Position numbers and translations under genes: made by a program. Positions 1 to 15,560 of a stretch of DNA of 64,000 bases are shown here, one piece after another. The stretch is from Siphonodentalium dalli (Eukaryota > Mollusca > Scaphopoda > Gadilida > Siphonodentaliidae): contig CP136063.1 of NCBI GenBank assembly GCA_032622095.1, positions 10,335,814-10,399,813 of the forward strand, written 5' to 3'. A model generated the notes under the pieces. The model was not told the origin of the DNA and did not search any database. It saw nothing but the letters and a program-made list of their open reading frames with translations. Every line of letters begins with the position of its first letter. Position 1 is the stretch's first letter.

Positions 1-125
1 TGCGGGAAATCAAGTATCATTATAAGTCACTTAACCTTACATCGCTCGTATCCTTGTGATATGTGCGGGAAATCAAGTATCATTATAAGTCACTTAACCT
101 TACATCGCTCGTATCCGTGTGATAT

Positions 126-2817
126 GTGAGGGGAATCAAGTATCATTATAAGTTACTTAACCGAACATCGCTCATATCGTGTGATATGTGCGGGAAATCA
201 AGTATCATTATAATTCACTTAACCGAACATCGCTCGTATCCATGTGATATGTGCGGGAAATCAAGTATCATTATAAGTCACTTAACCTTACATCGCTCGT
301 ATCCTTGTGATATGTGCAGGAAATCAAGTATCATTATAAGTAACTTAACATTACATCGCTCGTATCGTGTGATATGTGAGGGAAATCAAGTATCATTATA
401 AGTCACTTAACCTTACATCGCTCGTATCCATGTGATATGTGCGGGAAATCAAGTATCATTATAAGTCACTTAACCGAACATCGCTCGTATCCTTGTGATA
501 TGTGCAGGAAATCAAGTATCATTATAAGTCACTTAACCTTACATCGCTCGTATCCATGTGATATGTGCGGGAAATCAAGTATCATTATAAGTCACTTAAC
601 CTTACATCGCTCGTATCCTTGTGATATGTGCAGGAAATCAAGTATCATTATAAGTAACTTAACATTACATCGCTCGTATCCTTGTGATATGTGAGGGGAA
701 TCAAGTATCAATGTAAGTTACTTAACCTTACATCGCTCGTATCGTGTGATATGTGCGGGAAATCAAGTAACATTATAAGTCACTTAACCTTACATCGCTC
801 GTATCCTTGTGATATGTGCAGGAAATCAAGTATCATTATAAGTAACTTAACATTACATCGCTCGTATCCTTGTGATATGTGAGGGGAATCAAGTATCAAT
901 GTAAGTTACTTAACCTTACATCGCTCGTATCGTGTGATATGTGCGGGAAATCAAGTATCATTATAAGTCACTTAACCTTACATCGCTCGTATCCTTGTGA
1001 TATGTGCAGGAAATCAAGTATCATTATAAGTAACTTAACATTACATCGCTCGTATCCTTGTGATATGTGAGGGGAATCAAGTATCAATGTAAGTTACTTA
1101 ACCTTACATCGCTCGTATCGTGTGATATGTGCGGGAAATCAAGTATCATTATAAGTCACTTAACCTTACATCGCTCGTATCCTTGTGATATGTGCAGGAA
1201 ATCAAGTATCATTATAAGTAACTTAACATTACATCGCTCGTATCGTGTGATATGTGAGGGGAATCAAGTATCATTATAAGTAACTTAACATTACATCGCT
1301 CGTATCCGTGTGATATGTGCAGGAAATCAAGTATCATTATAAGTAACTTAACATTACATCGCTCGTATCGTGTGATATGTGAGGGGAATCAAGTATCATT
1401 ATAAGTAACTTAACATTACATCGCTCGTATCGTGTGATATGTGAGGGGAATCAAGTATCATTATAAGTAACTTAACATTACATCGCTCGTATCCTTGTGA
1501 TATGTGCAGGAAATCAAGTATCATTATAAGTCACTTAACCGAACATCGCTCGTATCGTGTGATATGTGAGGGGAATCAAGTATCATTATAAGTAACTTAA
1601 CATTACATCGCTCGTATCCGTGTGATATGTGAGGGGAATCAAGTATCATTATAAGTAACTTAACATTACATCGCTCGTATCGTGTGATATGTGAGGGGAA
1701 TCAAGTATCATTATAAGTCACTTAACCTTACATCGCTCGTATCCTTGTGATATGTGCAGGAAATCAAGTATCATTATAAGTCACTTAACCTTACATCGCT
1801 CGTATCCCTGTGATATGTGCAGGAAATCAAGTATCATTATAAGTAACTTAACATTACATCGCTCGTATCGTGTGATATGTGAGGGAAATCAAGTATCATT
1901 ATAAGTCACTTAACCGAACATCGCTCGTATCCATGTGATATGTGCGGGAAATCAAGTATCATTATAAGTCACTTAACCGAACATCGCTCGTATCGTGTGA
2001 TATGTGAGGGAAATCAAGTATCATTATAAGTCACTTAACCTTACATCGCTCGTATCCGTGTGATATGTGAGGGAAATCAAGTATCATTATAAGTAACTTA
2101 ACATTACATCGCTCGTATCGTGTGATATGTGCGGGAAATCAAGTATCATTATAAGTCACTTAACCGAACATCGCTCGTATCCTTGTAATATGTGAGGGAA
2201 ATCAAGTATCATTATAAGTCACTTAACCGAACATCGCTCGTATCCTTGTAATATGTGCAGGAAATCAAGTATCATTATAAGTAACTTAACATTACATCGC
2301 TCGTATCGTGTGATATGTGAGGGGAATCAAGTATCATTATAAGTAACTTAACATTACATCGCTCGTATCGTGTGATATGTGAGGGGTTTCAAGTATCATT
2401 ATAAGTAACTTAACATTACATCGCTCGTATCCTTGTGATATGTGCAGGAAATCAAGTATCATTATAAGTCACTTAACCGAACATCGCTCGTATCGTGTGA
2501 TATGTGAGGGGAATCAAGTATCATTATAAGTAACTTAACATTACATCGCTCGTATCCGTGTGATATGTGAGGGGAATCAAGTATCATTATAAGTAACTTA
2601 ACATTACATCGCTCGTATCGTGTGATATGTGAGGGGAATCAAGTATCATTATAAGTCACTTAACCTTACATCGCTCGTATCCTTGTGATATGTGCAGGAA
2701 ATCAAGTATCATTATAAGTCACTTAACCTTACATCGCTCGTATCCTTGTGATATGTGCGGGAAATCAAGTATCATTATAAGTCACTTAACCTTACATCGC
2801 TCGTATCCGTGTGATAT
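126..2817 (+). repeat. Satellite super-unit 1 (2,692 bp)
   Basis: This is the first of four long higher-order units that begin with the same marked run of monomers (a tgtgaggggaatc monomer with agttac, then a monomer with the rare 'ataattcac'). The sequence from base 1 to about 2305 recurs at 2693 to about 4997 with few differences. After about 2305 it diverges from unit 2 and instead resembles its own 1370-1740 stretch, including one odd 'gaggggtttcaag' monomer. This is the pattern expected from unequal crossing-over with different breakpoints. Confidence 0.75.
691..1279 (+). repeat. 188-bp trimer higher-order repeat (three copies)
   Basis: Three monomers of 63+63+62 bp repeat as a block at 691, 879 and 1067, giving a 188-bp period. 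Each trimer has one 'atcaatgtaag' monomer, one agtcac monomer and one agtaac monomer in that order. The same three-trimer cassette recurs at 3383-3971, 7202-7790 and 10145-10733, inside the other super-units. It shows at least two levels of higher-order amplification. Confidence 0.85.
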
Positions 2818-5800
2818 GTGAGGGGAATCAAGTATCATTATAAGTTACTTAACCGAACATCGCTCATATCGTGTGATATGTGCGGGAAATCAAGTATCAT
2901 TATAATTCACTTAACCGAACATCGCTCGTATCCATGTGATATGTGCGGGAAATCAAGTATCATTATAAGTCACTTAACCTTACATCGCTCGTATCCTTGT
3001 GATATGTGCAGGAAATCAAGTATCATTATAAGTAACTTAACATTACATCGCTCGTATCGTGTGATATGTGAGGGAAATCAAGTATCATTATAAGTCACTT
3101 AACCGAACATCGCTCGTATCCATGTGATATGTGCGGGAAATCAAGTATCATTATAAGTCACTTAACCGAACATCGCTCGTATCCTTGTGATATGTGCAGG
3201 AAATCAAGTATCATTATAAGTCACTTAACCTTACATCGCTCGTATCCATGTGATATGTGCGGGAAATCAAGTATCATTATAAGTCACTTAACCTTACATC
3301 GCTCGTATCCTTGTGATATGTGCAGGAAATCAAGTATCATTATAAGTAACTTAACATTACATCGCTCGTATCCTTGTGATATGTGAGGGGAATCAAGTAT
3401 CAATGTAAGTTACTTAACCTTACATCGCTCGTATCGTGTGATATGTGCGGGAAATCAAGTATCATTATAAGTCACTTAACCTTACATCGCTCGTATCCTT
3501 GTGATATGTGCAGGAAATCAAGTATCATTATAAGTAACTTAACATTACATCGCTCGTATCCTTGTGATATGTGAGGGGAATCAAGTATCAATGTAAGTTA
3601 CTTAACCTTACATCGCTCGTATCGTGTGATATGTGCGGGAAATCAAGTATCATTATAAGTCACTTAACCTTACATCGCTCGTATCCTTGTGATATGTGCA
3701 GGAAATCAAGTATCATTATAAGTAACTTAACATTACATCGCTCGTATCCTTGTGATATGTGAGGGGAATCAAGTATCATTGTAAGTTACTTAACCTTACA
3801 TCGCTCGTATCGTGTGATATGTGCGGGAAATCAAGTATCATTATAAGTCACTTAACCTTACATCGCTCGTATCCTTGTGATATGTGCAGGAAATCAAGTA
3901 TCATTATAAGTAACTTAACATTACATCGCTCGTATCGTGTGATATGTGAGGATAATCAAGTATCATTATAAGTAACTTAACATTACATCGCTCGTATCCG
4001 TGTGATATGTGCAGGAAATCAAGTATCATTATAAGTAACTTAACATTACATCGCTCGTATCGTGTGATATGTGAGGGGAATCAAGTATCATTATAAGTAA
4101 CTTAACATTACATCGCTCGTATCGTGTGATATGTGAGGGGAATCAAGTATCATTATAAGTAACTTAACATAACATCGCTCGTATCCTTGTGATATGTGCA
4201 GGAAATCAAGTATCATTATAAGTCACTTAACCGAACATCGCTCGTATCGTGTGATATGTGAGGGGAATCAAGTATCATTATAAGTAACTTAACATTACAT
4301 CGCTCGTATCCGTGTGATATGTGAGGGGAATCAAGTATCATTATAAGTAACTTAACATTACATCGCTCGTATCGTGTGATATGTGAGGGGAATCAAGTAT
4401 CATTATTAGTCACTTAACCTTACATCGCTCGTATCCTTGTGATATGTGCTGGAAATCAAGTATCATTATAAGTCACTTAACCTTACATCGCTCGTATCCC
4501 TGTGATATGTGCAGGAAATCAAGTATCATTATAAGTAACTTAACATTACATCGCTCGTATCGTGTGATATGTGAGGGAAATCAAGTATCATTATAAGTCA
4601 CTTAACCGAACATCGCTCGTATCCATGTGATATGTGCGGGAAATCAAGTATCATTATAAGTCACTTAACCGAACATCGCTCGTATCGTGTGATATGTGAG
4701 GGAAATCAAGTATCATTATAAGTCACTTAACCTTACATCGCTCGTATCCGTGTGATATGTGAGGGAAATCAAGTATCATTATAAGTAACTTAACATTACA
4801 TCGCTCGTATCGTGTGATATGTGCGTGAAATCAAGTATCATTATAAGTCACTTAACCGAACATCGCTCGTATCCTTGTAATATGTGAGGGAAATCAAGTA
4901 TCATTATAAGTCACTTAACCGAACATCGCTCGTATCCTTGTAATATGTGCGGGAAATCAAGTATCATTATAAGTAACTTAACATTACATCGCTCGTATCC
5001 TTGTAATATGTGAGGGAAATCAAGTATCATTATAAGTAACTTAACATTACATCGCTCGTATCCGTGTGATATGTGAGGGAAATCAAGTATCATTATAAGT
5101 AACTTAACATTACATCGCTCGTATCGTGTGATATGTGCGGGAAATCAAGTATCATTATAAGTCACTTAACCGAACATCGCTCGTATCCTTGTAATATGTG
5201 AGGGAAATCAAGTATCATTATAAGTCACTTAACCGAACATCGCTCGTATCCTTGTAATATGTGCGGGAAATCAAGTATCATTATAAGTCACTTAACCGAA
5301 CATCGCTCGTATCGTGTGATATGTGCGGGAAATCAAGTATCATTATAAGTAACTTAACATTACATCGCTCGTATCCGTGTGATATGTGAGGGAAATCAAG
5401 TATCATTATAAGTAAATTAGCATTACATCGCTCGTATCGTGTGATATGTGAGGGGAATAAAGTATCATTATAAGTCACTTAACCTTACATCGCTCGTATC
5501 CTTGTGATATGTGCGGGAAATCAAGTATCAATGTAAGTCACTTAACCGAACATCGCTCGTATCCGTGTGATATGTGCAGGAAATCAAGTATCATTATAAG
5601 TAACTTAACATTACATCGCTCGTATCGTGTGATATGTGAGGGGAATCAAGTATCATTATAAGTAACTTAACATTACATCGCTCGTATCCTTGTGATATGT
5701 GAGGGGAATCAAGTAACATTATAAGTCACTTAACCGAACATCGCTCGTATCCTTGTAATATGTGAGGGAAATCAAGTATCATTATAAGTCACTTAACCTT

Positions 5801-6637
5801 ACATCGCTCGTATCCGTGTGATATGTGAGGGAAATCAAGTATCATTATAAGTAACTTAACATTACATCGCTCGTATCCGTGTGATATGTGAGGGAAATCA
5901 AGTATCATTATAAGTAACTTAACATTACATCGCTCGTATCGTGTGAAATGTGCAGGAAATCAAGTATCATTATAAGTAACTTAACATTACATCGCTCGTA
6001 TCCGTGTGATATGTGAGGGAAATCAAGTATCATTATAAGTCACTTAACCGAACATCGCTCGTATCGTGTGATATGTGAGGGAAATCAAGTATCAATGTAA
6101 GTCACTTAACCGAACATCGCTCTTATCCTTGTGATATGTGCAGGAAATCAAGTATCATTATAAGTCACTTAACCTTACATCGCTCGTATCGTGTGATATG
6201 TGCGGGAAATCAAGTATCATTATAAGTAACTTAACCTTACATCGCTCGTATCGTGTGATATGTGAGGGAAATCAAGTATCATTATAAGTAACTTAACATT
6301 ACATCGCTCGTATCCGTGTGATATGTGAGGGGAATCAAGTATCATTATAAGTCACTTAACCTTACATCGCTCGTATCGTGTGATATGTGAGGGGAATCAA
6401 GTATCAATGTAAGTCACTTAACATTACATCGCTCGTATCGTGTGATATGTGGAGGAAATCAAGTATCATTATAAGTCACTTAACCTTACATCGCTCGTAT
6501 CCATGTGATATGTGAGGGGAATCAAGTATCATTATAAGTAACTTAACATTACACCGCTCGTATCCGTGTGATATGTGAGGGGAATCAAGTATCATTATAA
6601 GTAACTTAACATTACACCGCTCGTATCCGTGTGATAT
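2818..6637 (+). repeat. Satellite super-unit 2 (3,820 bp)
   Basis: Starts with the same marked monomers as 126. It contains a stretch of monomers reading 'ccttgtaatatg' (about 4870-5250) and a single 'taaattagcat' monomer near 5413 that serve as landmarks. The landmarks recur 2,818 bp later in unit 3 and 6,762 bp later in unit 4. Confidence 0.75.
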
Positions 6638-9580
6638 GTGAGGGGAATCAAGTATCATTATAAGTTACTTAACCGAACATCGCTCATATCGTGTGATATG
6701 TGCGGGAAATCAAGTATCATTATAATTCACTTAACCGAACATCGCTCGTATCCATGTGATATGTGCGGGAAATCAAGTATCATTATAAGTCACTTAACCT
6801 TACATCGCTCGTATCCTTGTGATATGTGCAGGAAATCAAGTATCATTATAAGTAACTTAACATTACATCGCTCGTATCGTGTGATATGTGAGGGAAATCA
6901 AGTATCATTATAAGTCACTTACCGAACATCGCTCGTATCCATGTGATATGTGCGGGAAATCAAGTATCATTATAAGTCACTTAACCGAACATCGCTCGTA
7001 TCCTTGTGATATGTGCAGGAAATCAAGTATCATTATAAGTCACTTAACCTTACATCGCTCGTATCCATGTGATATGTGCGGGAAATCAAGTATCATTATA
7101 AGTCACTTAACCTTACATCGCTCGTATCCTTGTGATATGTGCAGGAAATCAAGTATCATTATAAGTAACTTAACATTACATCGCTCGTATCCTTGTGATA
7201 TGTGAGGGGAATCAAGTATCAATGTAAGTTACTTAACCTTACATCGCTCGTATCGTGTGATATGTGCGGGAAATCAAGTATCATTATAAGTCACTTAACC
7301 TTACATCGCTCGTATCCTTGTGATATGTGCAGGAAATCAAGTATCATTATAAGTAACTTAACATTACATCGCTCGTATCCTTGTGATATGTGAGGGGAAT
7401 CAAGTATCAATGTAAGTTACTTAACCTTACATCGCTCGTATCGTGTGATATGTGCGGGAAATCAAGTATCATTATAAGTCACTTAACCTTACATCGCTCG
7501 TATCCTTGTGATATGTGCAGGAAATCAAGTATCATTATAAGTAACTTAACATTACATCGCTCGTATCCTTGTGATATGTGAGGGGAATCAAGTATCAATG
7601 TAAGTTACTTAACCTTACATCGCTCGTATCGTGTGATATGTGCGGGAAATCAAGTATCATTATAAGTCACTTAACCTTACATCGCTCGTATCCTTGTGAT
7701 ATGTGCAGGAAATCAAGTATCATTATAAGTAACTTAACATTACATCGCTCGTATCGTGTGATATGTGAGGGGAATCAAGTATCATTATAAGTAACTTAAC
7801 ATTACATCGCTCGTATCCTTGTAATATGTGAGGGAAATCAAGTATCATTATAAGTAACTTAACATTACATCGCTCGTATCCGTGTGATATGTGAGGGAAA
7901 TCAAGTATCATTATAAGTAACTTAACATTACATCGCTCGTATCGTGTGATATGTGCGGGAAATCAAGTATCATTATAAGTCACTTAACCGAACATCGCTC
8001 GTATCCTTGTAATATGTGAGGGAAATCAAGTATCATTATAAGTCACTTAACCGAACATCGCTCGTATCCTTGTAATATGTGCGGGAAATCAAGTATCATT
8101 ATAAGTCACTTAACCGAACATCGCTCGTATCGTGTGATATGTGCGGGAAATCAAGTATCATTATAAGTAACTTAACATTACATCGCTCGTATCCGTGTGA
8201 TATGTGAGGGAAATCAAGTATCATTATAAGTAAATTAGCATTACATCGCTCGTATCGTGTGATATGTGAGGGGAATAAAGTATCATTATAAGTCACTTAA
8301 CCTTACATCGCTCGTATCCTTGTGATATGTGCGGGAAATCAAGTATCAATGTAAGTCACTTAACCGAACATCGCTCGTATCCGTGTGATATGTGCAGGAA
8401 ATCAAGTATCATTATAAGTAACTTAACATTACATCGCTCGTATCGTGTGATATGTGAGGGGAATCAAGTATCATTATAAGTAACTTAACATTACATCGCT
8501 CGTATCCTTGTGATATGTGAGGGGAATCAAGTAACATTATAAGTCACTTAACCGAACATCGCTCGTATCCTTGTAATATGTGAGGGAAATCAAGTATCAT
8601 TATAAGTCACTTAACCTTACATCGCTCGTATCCGTGTGATATGTGAGGGAAATCAAGTATCATTATAAGTAACTTAACATGACATCGCTCGTATCCGTGT
8701 GATATGTGAGGGAAATCAAGTATCATTATAAGTAACTTAACATTACATCGCTCGTATCGTGTGAAATGTGCAGGAAATCAAGTATCATTATAAGTAACTT
8801 AACATTACATCGCTCGTATCCGTGTGATATGTGAGGGAAATCAAGTATCATTATAAGTCACTTAACCGAACATCGCTCGTATCGTGTGATATGTGAGGGA
8901 AATCAAGTATCAATGTAAGTCACTTAACCGAACATCGCTCTTATCCTTGTGATATGTGCAGGAAATCAAGTATCATTATAAGTCACTTAACCTTACATCG
9001 CTCGTATCGTGTGATATGTGCGGGAAATCAAGTATCATTATAAGTAACTTAACCTTACATCGCTCGTATCGTGTGATATGTGAGGGAAATCAAGTATCAT
9101 TATAAGTAACTTAACATTACATCGCTCGTATCCGTGTGATATGTGAGGGGAATCAAGTATCATTATAAGTAACTTAACATTACACCGCTCGTATCGTGTG
9201 ATATGTGGAGGAAATCAAGTATCATTATAAGTCACTTAACCTTACATCGCTCGTATCGTGTGATATGTGAGGGAAATCAAGTATCATTATAAGTAACTTA
9301 ACATTACATCGCTCGTATCCGTGTGATATGTGAGGGGAATCAAGTATCAATGTAAGTCACTTAACATTACATCGCTCGTATCGTGTGATATGTGGAGGAA
9401 ATCAAGTATCATTATAAGTCACTTAACCTTACATCGCTCGTATCCATGTGATATGTGAGGGGAATCAAGTATCATTATAAGTAACTTAACATTACACCGC
9501 TCGTATCCGTGTGATATGTGAGGGGAATCAAGTATCATTATAAGTAACTTAACATTACACCGCTCGTATCCGTGTGATAT
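6638..9580 (+). repeat. Satellite super-unit 3 (2,943 bp), deletion derivative
   Basis: It begins like 2818 and follows that unit at offset about 3,820 up to about 7790. There the offset drops to about 2,818, so roughly 1.0 kb of unit 2 (about 3972-4972) is missing. It shares with unit 4 a one-base-shorter monomer ('gtcacttaccgaacatc' near 6915 and 9858), which ties units 3 and 4 together as recent relatives. Confidence 0.75.
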
Positions 9581-12500
9581 GTGAGGGGAATCAAGTATCA
9601 TTATAAGTTACTTAACCGAACATCGCTCATATCGTGTGATATGTGCGGGAAATCAAGTATCATTATAATTCACTTAACCGAACATCGCTCGTATCCATGT
9701 GATATGTGCGGGAAATCAAGTATCATTATAAGTCACTTAACCTTACATCGCTCGTATCCTTGTGATATGTGCAGGAAATCAAGTATCATTATAAGTAACT
9801 TAACATTACATCGCTCGTATCGTGTGATATGTGAGGGAAATCAAGTATCATTATAAGTCACTTACCGAACATCGCTCGTATCCATGTGATATGTGCGGGA
9901 AATCAAGTATCATTATAAGTCACTTAACCGAACATCGCTCGTATCCTTGTGATATGTGCAGGAAATCAAGTATCATTATAAGTCACTTAACCTTACATCG
10001 CTCGTATCCATGTGATATGTGCGGGAAATCAAGTATCATTATAAGTCACTTAACCTTACATCGCTCGTATCCTTGTGATATGTGCAGGAAATCAAGTATC
10101 ATTATAAGTAACTTAACATTACATCGCTCGTATCCTTGTGATATGTGAGGGGAATCAAGTATCAATGTAAGTTACTTAACCTTACATCGCTCGTATCGTG
10201 TGATATGTGCGGGAAATCAAGTATCATTATAAGTCACTTAACCTTACATCGCTCGTATCCTTGTGATATGTGCAGGAAATCAAGTATCATTATAAGTAAC
10301 TTAACATTACATCGCTCGTATGCTTGTGATATGTGAGGGGAATCAAGTATCAATGTAAGTTACTTAACCTTACATCGCTCGTATCGTGTGATATGTGCGG
10401 GAAATCAAGTATCATTATAAGTCACTTAACCTTACATCGCTCGTATCCTTGTGATATGTGCAGGAAATCAAGTATCATTATAAGTAACTTAACATTACAT
10501 CGCTCGTATCCTTGTGATATGTGAGGGGAATCAAGTATCAATGTAAGTTACTTAACCTTACATCGCTCGTATCGTGTGATATGTGCGGGAAATCAAGTAT
10601 CATTATAAGTCACTTAACCTTACATCGCTCGTATCCTTGTGATATGTGCAGGAAATCAAGTATCATTATAAGTAACTTAACATTACATCGCTCGTATCGT
10701 GTGATATGTGAGGGGAATCAAGTATCATTATAAGTAACTTAACATTACATCGCTCGTATCCGTGTGATATGTGCAGGAAATCAAGTATCATTATAAGTAA
10801 CTTAACATTACATCGCTCGTATCGTGTGATATGTGAGGGGAATCAAGTATCATTATAAGTAACTTAACATTACATCGCTCGTATCGTGTGATATGTGAGG
10901 GGAATCAAGTATCATTATAAGTAACTTAACATTACATCGCTCGTATCCTTGTGATATGTGCAGGAAATCAAGTATCATTATAAGTCACTTAACCGAACAT
11001 CGCTCGTATCGTGTGATATGTGAGGGGAATCAAGTATCATTATAAGTAACTTAACATTACATCGCTCGTATCCGTGTGATATGTGAGGGGAATCAAGTAT
11101 CATTATAAGTAACTTAACATTACATCGCTCGTATCGTGTGATATGTGAGGGGAATCAAGTATCATTATAAGTCACTTAACCTTACATCGCTCGTATCCTT
11201 GTGATATGTGCAGGAAATCAAGTATCATTATAAGTCACTTAACCTTACATCGCTCGTATCCCTGTGATATGTGCAGGAAATCAAGTATCATTATAAGTAA
11301 CTTAACATTACATCGCTCGTATCGTGTGATATGTGAGGGAAATCAAGTATCATTATAAGTCACTTAACCGAACATCGCTCGTATCCATGTGATATGTGCG
11401 GGAAATCAAGTATCATTATAAGTCACTTAACCGAACATCGCTCGTATCGTGTGATATGTGAGGGAAATCAAGTATCATTATAAGTCACTTAACCTTACAT
11501 CGCTCGTATCCGTGTGATATGTGAGGGAAATCAAGTATCATTATAAGTAACTTAACATTACATCGCTCGTATCGTGTGATATGTGCGGGAAATCAAGTAT
11601 CATTATAAGTCACTTAACCGAACATCGCTCGTATCCTTGTAATATGTGAGGGAAATCAAGTATCATTATAAGTCACTTAACCGAACATCGCTCGTATCCT
11701 TGTAATATGTGCGGGAAATCAAGTATCATTATAAGTAACTTAACATTACATCGCTCGTATCCTTGTAATATGTGAGGGAAATCAAGTATCATTATAAGTA
11801 ACTTAACATTACATCGCTCGTATCCGTGTGATATGTGAGGGAAATCAAGTATCATTATAAGTAACTTAACATTACATCGCTCGTATCGTGTGATATGTGC
11901 GGGAAATCAAGTATCATTATAAGTCACTTAACCGAACATCGCTCGTATCCTTGTAATATGTGAGGGAAATCAAGTATCATTATAAGTCACTTAACCGAAC
12001 ATCGCTCGTATCCTTGTAATATGTGCGGGAAATCAAGTATCATTATAAGTCACTTAACCGAACATCGCTCGTATCGTGTGATATGTGCGGGAAATCAAGT
12101 ATCATTATAAGTAACTTAACATTACATCGCTCGTATCCGTGTGATCTGTGAGGGAAATCAAGTATCATTATAAGTAAATTAGCATTACATCGCTCGTATC
12201 TTGTGATATGTGAGGGGAATAAAGTATCATTATAAGTCACTTAACCTTACATCGCTCGTATCCTTGTGATATGTGCGGGAAATCAAGTATCAATGTAAGT
12301 CACTTAACCGAACATCGCTCGTATCCGTGTGATATGTGCAGGAAATCAAGTATCATTATAAGTAACTTAACATTACATCGCTCGTATCGTGTGATATGTG
12401 AGGGGAATCAAGTATCATTATAAGTAACTTAACATTACATCGCTCGTATCCTTGTGATATGTGAGGGGAATCAAGTAACATTATAAGTCACTTAACCGAA

Positions 12501-13330
12501 CATCGCTCGTATCCTTGTAATATGTGAGGGAAATCAAGTATCATTATAAGTCACTTAACCTTACATCGCTCGTATCCGTGTGATATGTGAGGGAAATCAA
12601 GTATCATTATAAGTAACTTAACATTACATCGCTCGTATCCGTGTGATATGTGAGGGAAATCAAGTATCATTATAAGTAACTTAACATTACATCGCTCGTA
12701 TCGTGTGAAATGTGCAGGAAATCAAGTATCATTATAAGTAACTTAACATTACATCGCTCGTATCCGTGTGATAAGTGAGGGAAATCAAGTATCATTATAA
12801 GTCACTTAACCGAACATCGCTCGTATCGTGTGATATGTGAGGGAAATCAAGTATCAATGTAAGTCACTTAACCGAACATCGCTCTTATCCTTGTGATATG
12901 TGCAGGAAATCAAGTATCATTATAAGTCACTTAACCTTACATCGCTCGTATCGTGTGATATGTGCGGGAAATCAAGTATCATTATAAGTAACTTAACCTT
13001 ACATCGCTCGTATCGTGTGATATGTGAGGGAAATCAAGTATCATTATAAGTAACTTAACATTACATCGCTCGTATCCGTGTGATATGTGAGGGGAATCAA
13101 GTATCATTATAAGTAACTTAACATTACACCGCTCGTATCGTGTGATATGTGGAGGAAATCAAGTATCATTATAAGTCACTTAACCTTACATCGCTCGTAT
13201 CGTGTGATATGTGAGGGAAATCAAGTATCATTATAAGTAACTTAACATTACATCGCTCGTATCCGTGTGATATGTGAGGGGAATCAAGTATCAATGTAAG
13301 TCACTTAACATTACATCGCTCGTATCGTGT
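9581..13330 (+). repeat. Satellite super-unit 4 (about 3.75 kb)
   Basis: It follows super-unit 2 at offset 6,762-6,763 over nearly its full length, including the 'ccttgtaatatg' group (about 11640-12030) and the 'taaattagcat' monomer near 12174. Differences are scattered single bases, for example 'gtatgcttg' near 10320 and 'gatctgtg' near 12144. The right edge is approximate, because monomers from about 13300 onward are less ordered. Confidence 0.7.
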
Positions 13331-15560
13331 GATATGTGAGGGAAATCAAGTATCATTATAAGTCACTTATCATTACATCGCTCGTATCCGTGTGATATGT
13401 GAGGGGAATCAAGTATCATTATAAGTAACTTAACATTACACCGCTCGTATCGTGTGATATGTGGAGGAAATCAAGTATCATTATAAGTCACTTAACCTTA
13501 CATCGCTCGTATCGTGTGATATGTGAGGGAAATCAAGTATCATTATAAGTAACTTAACCTTACATCGCTCGTATCCTTGTGATATGTGAGGGAAATCAAG
13601 TATCAATGTAAGTCACTTAACATTACATCGCTCGTATCGTGTGATATGTGCAGGAAATCAAGTATCATTATAAGTAACTTAACATTACATCGCTCGTATC
13701 CTTGTGATATGTGCAGGAAATCAAGTATCATTATAAGTCACTTAACCTTACATCGCTCGTATCGTGTGATATGTGCAGGAAATCAAGTATCATTATAAGT
13801 CACTTAACCTTACATCGCTCGTATCGTGTGATATGTGCAGGAAATCAAGTATCATTATAAGTAACTTAACATTACATCGCTCGTATCGTGTGATATGTGC
13901 GGGAAATCAAGTATCATTATAAGTCACTTAACCTTACATCGCTCGTATCCGTGTGATATGTGAGGGAAATCAAGTATCATTATAAGTCACTTAACATTAC
14001 ATCGCTCGTATCGTGTGATATGTGCGGGAAATCAAGTATCATTATAAGTCACTTAACCTTACATCGCTCGTATCGTGTGATATGTGCGGAAAATCAAGTA
14101 TCATTATAAGTCACTTAACATTACATCGCTCGTATCCTTGTGATATGTGAGGGAAATCAAGTATCATTATAAGTCACTTAACCGAACATCGCTCGTATCC
14201 TTGTGATATGTGAGGGAAATCAAGTATCAATGTAAGTCACTTAACATTACATCGCTCGTATCCGTGTGATATGTGAGGGGAATCAAGTATCATTATAAGT
14301 CACTTAACATTACATCGCTCGTATCCTTGTGATATGTGAGGGAAATCAAGTATCATTATAAGTCACTTAACCGAACATCGCTCGTATCCTTGTGATATGT
14401 GAGGGAAATCAAGTATCAATGTAAGTCACTTAACATTACATCGCTCGTATCCGTGTGATATGTGAGGGGAATCAAGTATCATTATAAGTAACTTAACCTT
14501 ACATCGCTCGTATCCTTGTGATATGTGAGGGAAATCAAGTATCAATGTAAGTCACTTAACATTACATCGCTCGTATCCTTGTGATATGTGAGGGGAATCA
14601 AGTATCATTATAAGTAACTTAACATTACATCGCTCGTATCATGTGATATGTGCAGGAAATCAAGTATCATTATAAGTCACTTAACATTACATCGCTCGTA
14701 TCGTGTGATATGTGAGGGAAATCAAGTATCAATGTAAGTCACTTAACCGAACATCGCTCGTATCGTGTGATATGTGAGGGAAATCAAGTATCATTATAAG
14801 TCACTTAACCTTACATCGCTCGTATCCGTGTGATATGTGAGGGAAATCAAGTATCATTATAAGTCACTTAACATTACATCGCTCGTATCGTGTGATATGT
14901 GCAGGAAATCAAGTATCATTATAAGTAACTTAACATTACATCGCTCGTATCCTTGTGATATGTGAGGGAAATCAAGTATCATTATAAGTCACTTAACATT
15001 ACATCGCTCGTATCCATGTGATATGTGCGGGAAATCAAGTATCAATGTAAGTCACTTAACCGAACATCGCTCGTATCGTGTGATATGTGAGGGGAATCAA
15101 GTATCATTATAAGTCACTTAACCTTACATCGCTCGTATCCATGTGATATGTGCGGGAAATCAAGTATCATTATAAGTCACTTAACCTTACATCGCTCGTA
15201 TCCTTGTGATATGTGCGGGAAATCAAGTATCATTATAAGTCACTTAACATTACATCGCTCGTATCGTGTGATATGTGAGGGAAATCAAGTATCATTATAA
15301 GTCACTTAACATTACATCGCTCGTATCGTGTGATATGTGAGGGAAATCAAGTATCATTATAAGTCACTTAACATTACATCGCTCGTATCCGTGTGTTATG
15401 TGAGGGGAATCAAGTATCAATGTAAGTCACTTAACATTACATCGCTCATATCGTGTGATATGTGGAGGAAATCAAGTATCATTATAAGTCACTTAACATT
15501 ACATCGCTCGTATCCTTGTGATATGTGAGGGAAATCAAGTATCATTATAAGTCACTTAAC

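Noticed and set aside
6888-10148. Open frames of up to 105 residues in the satellite, resembling a zinc-finger protein
   Set aside because: They are broken every few monomers by TGA or a 62-bp frameshift, lack the second zinc histidine and Phe of a working finger, and repeat only because the DNA repeats.
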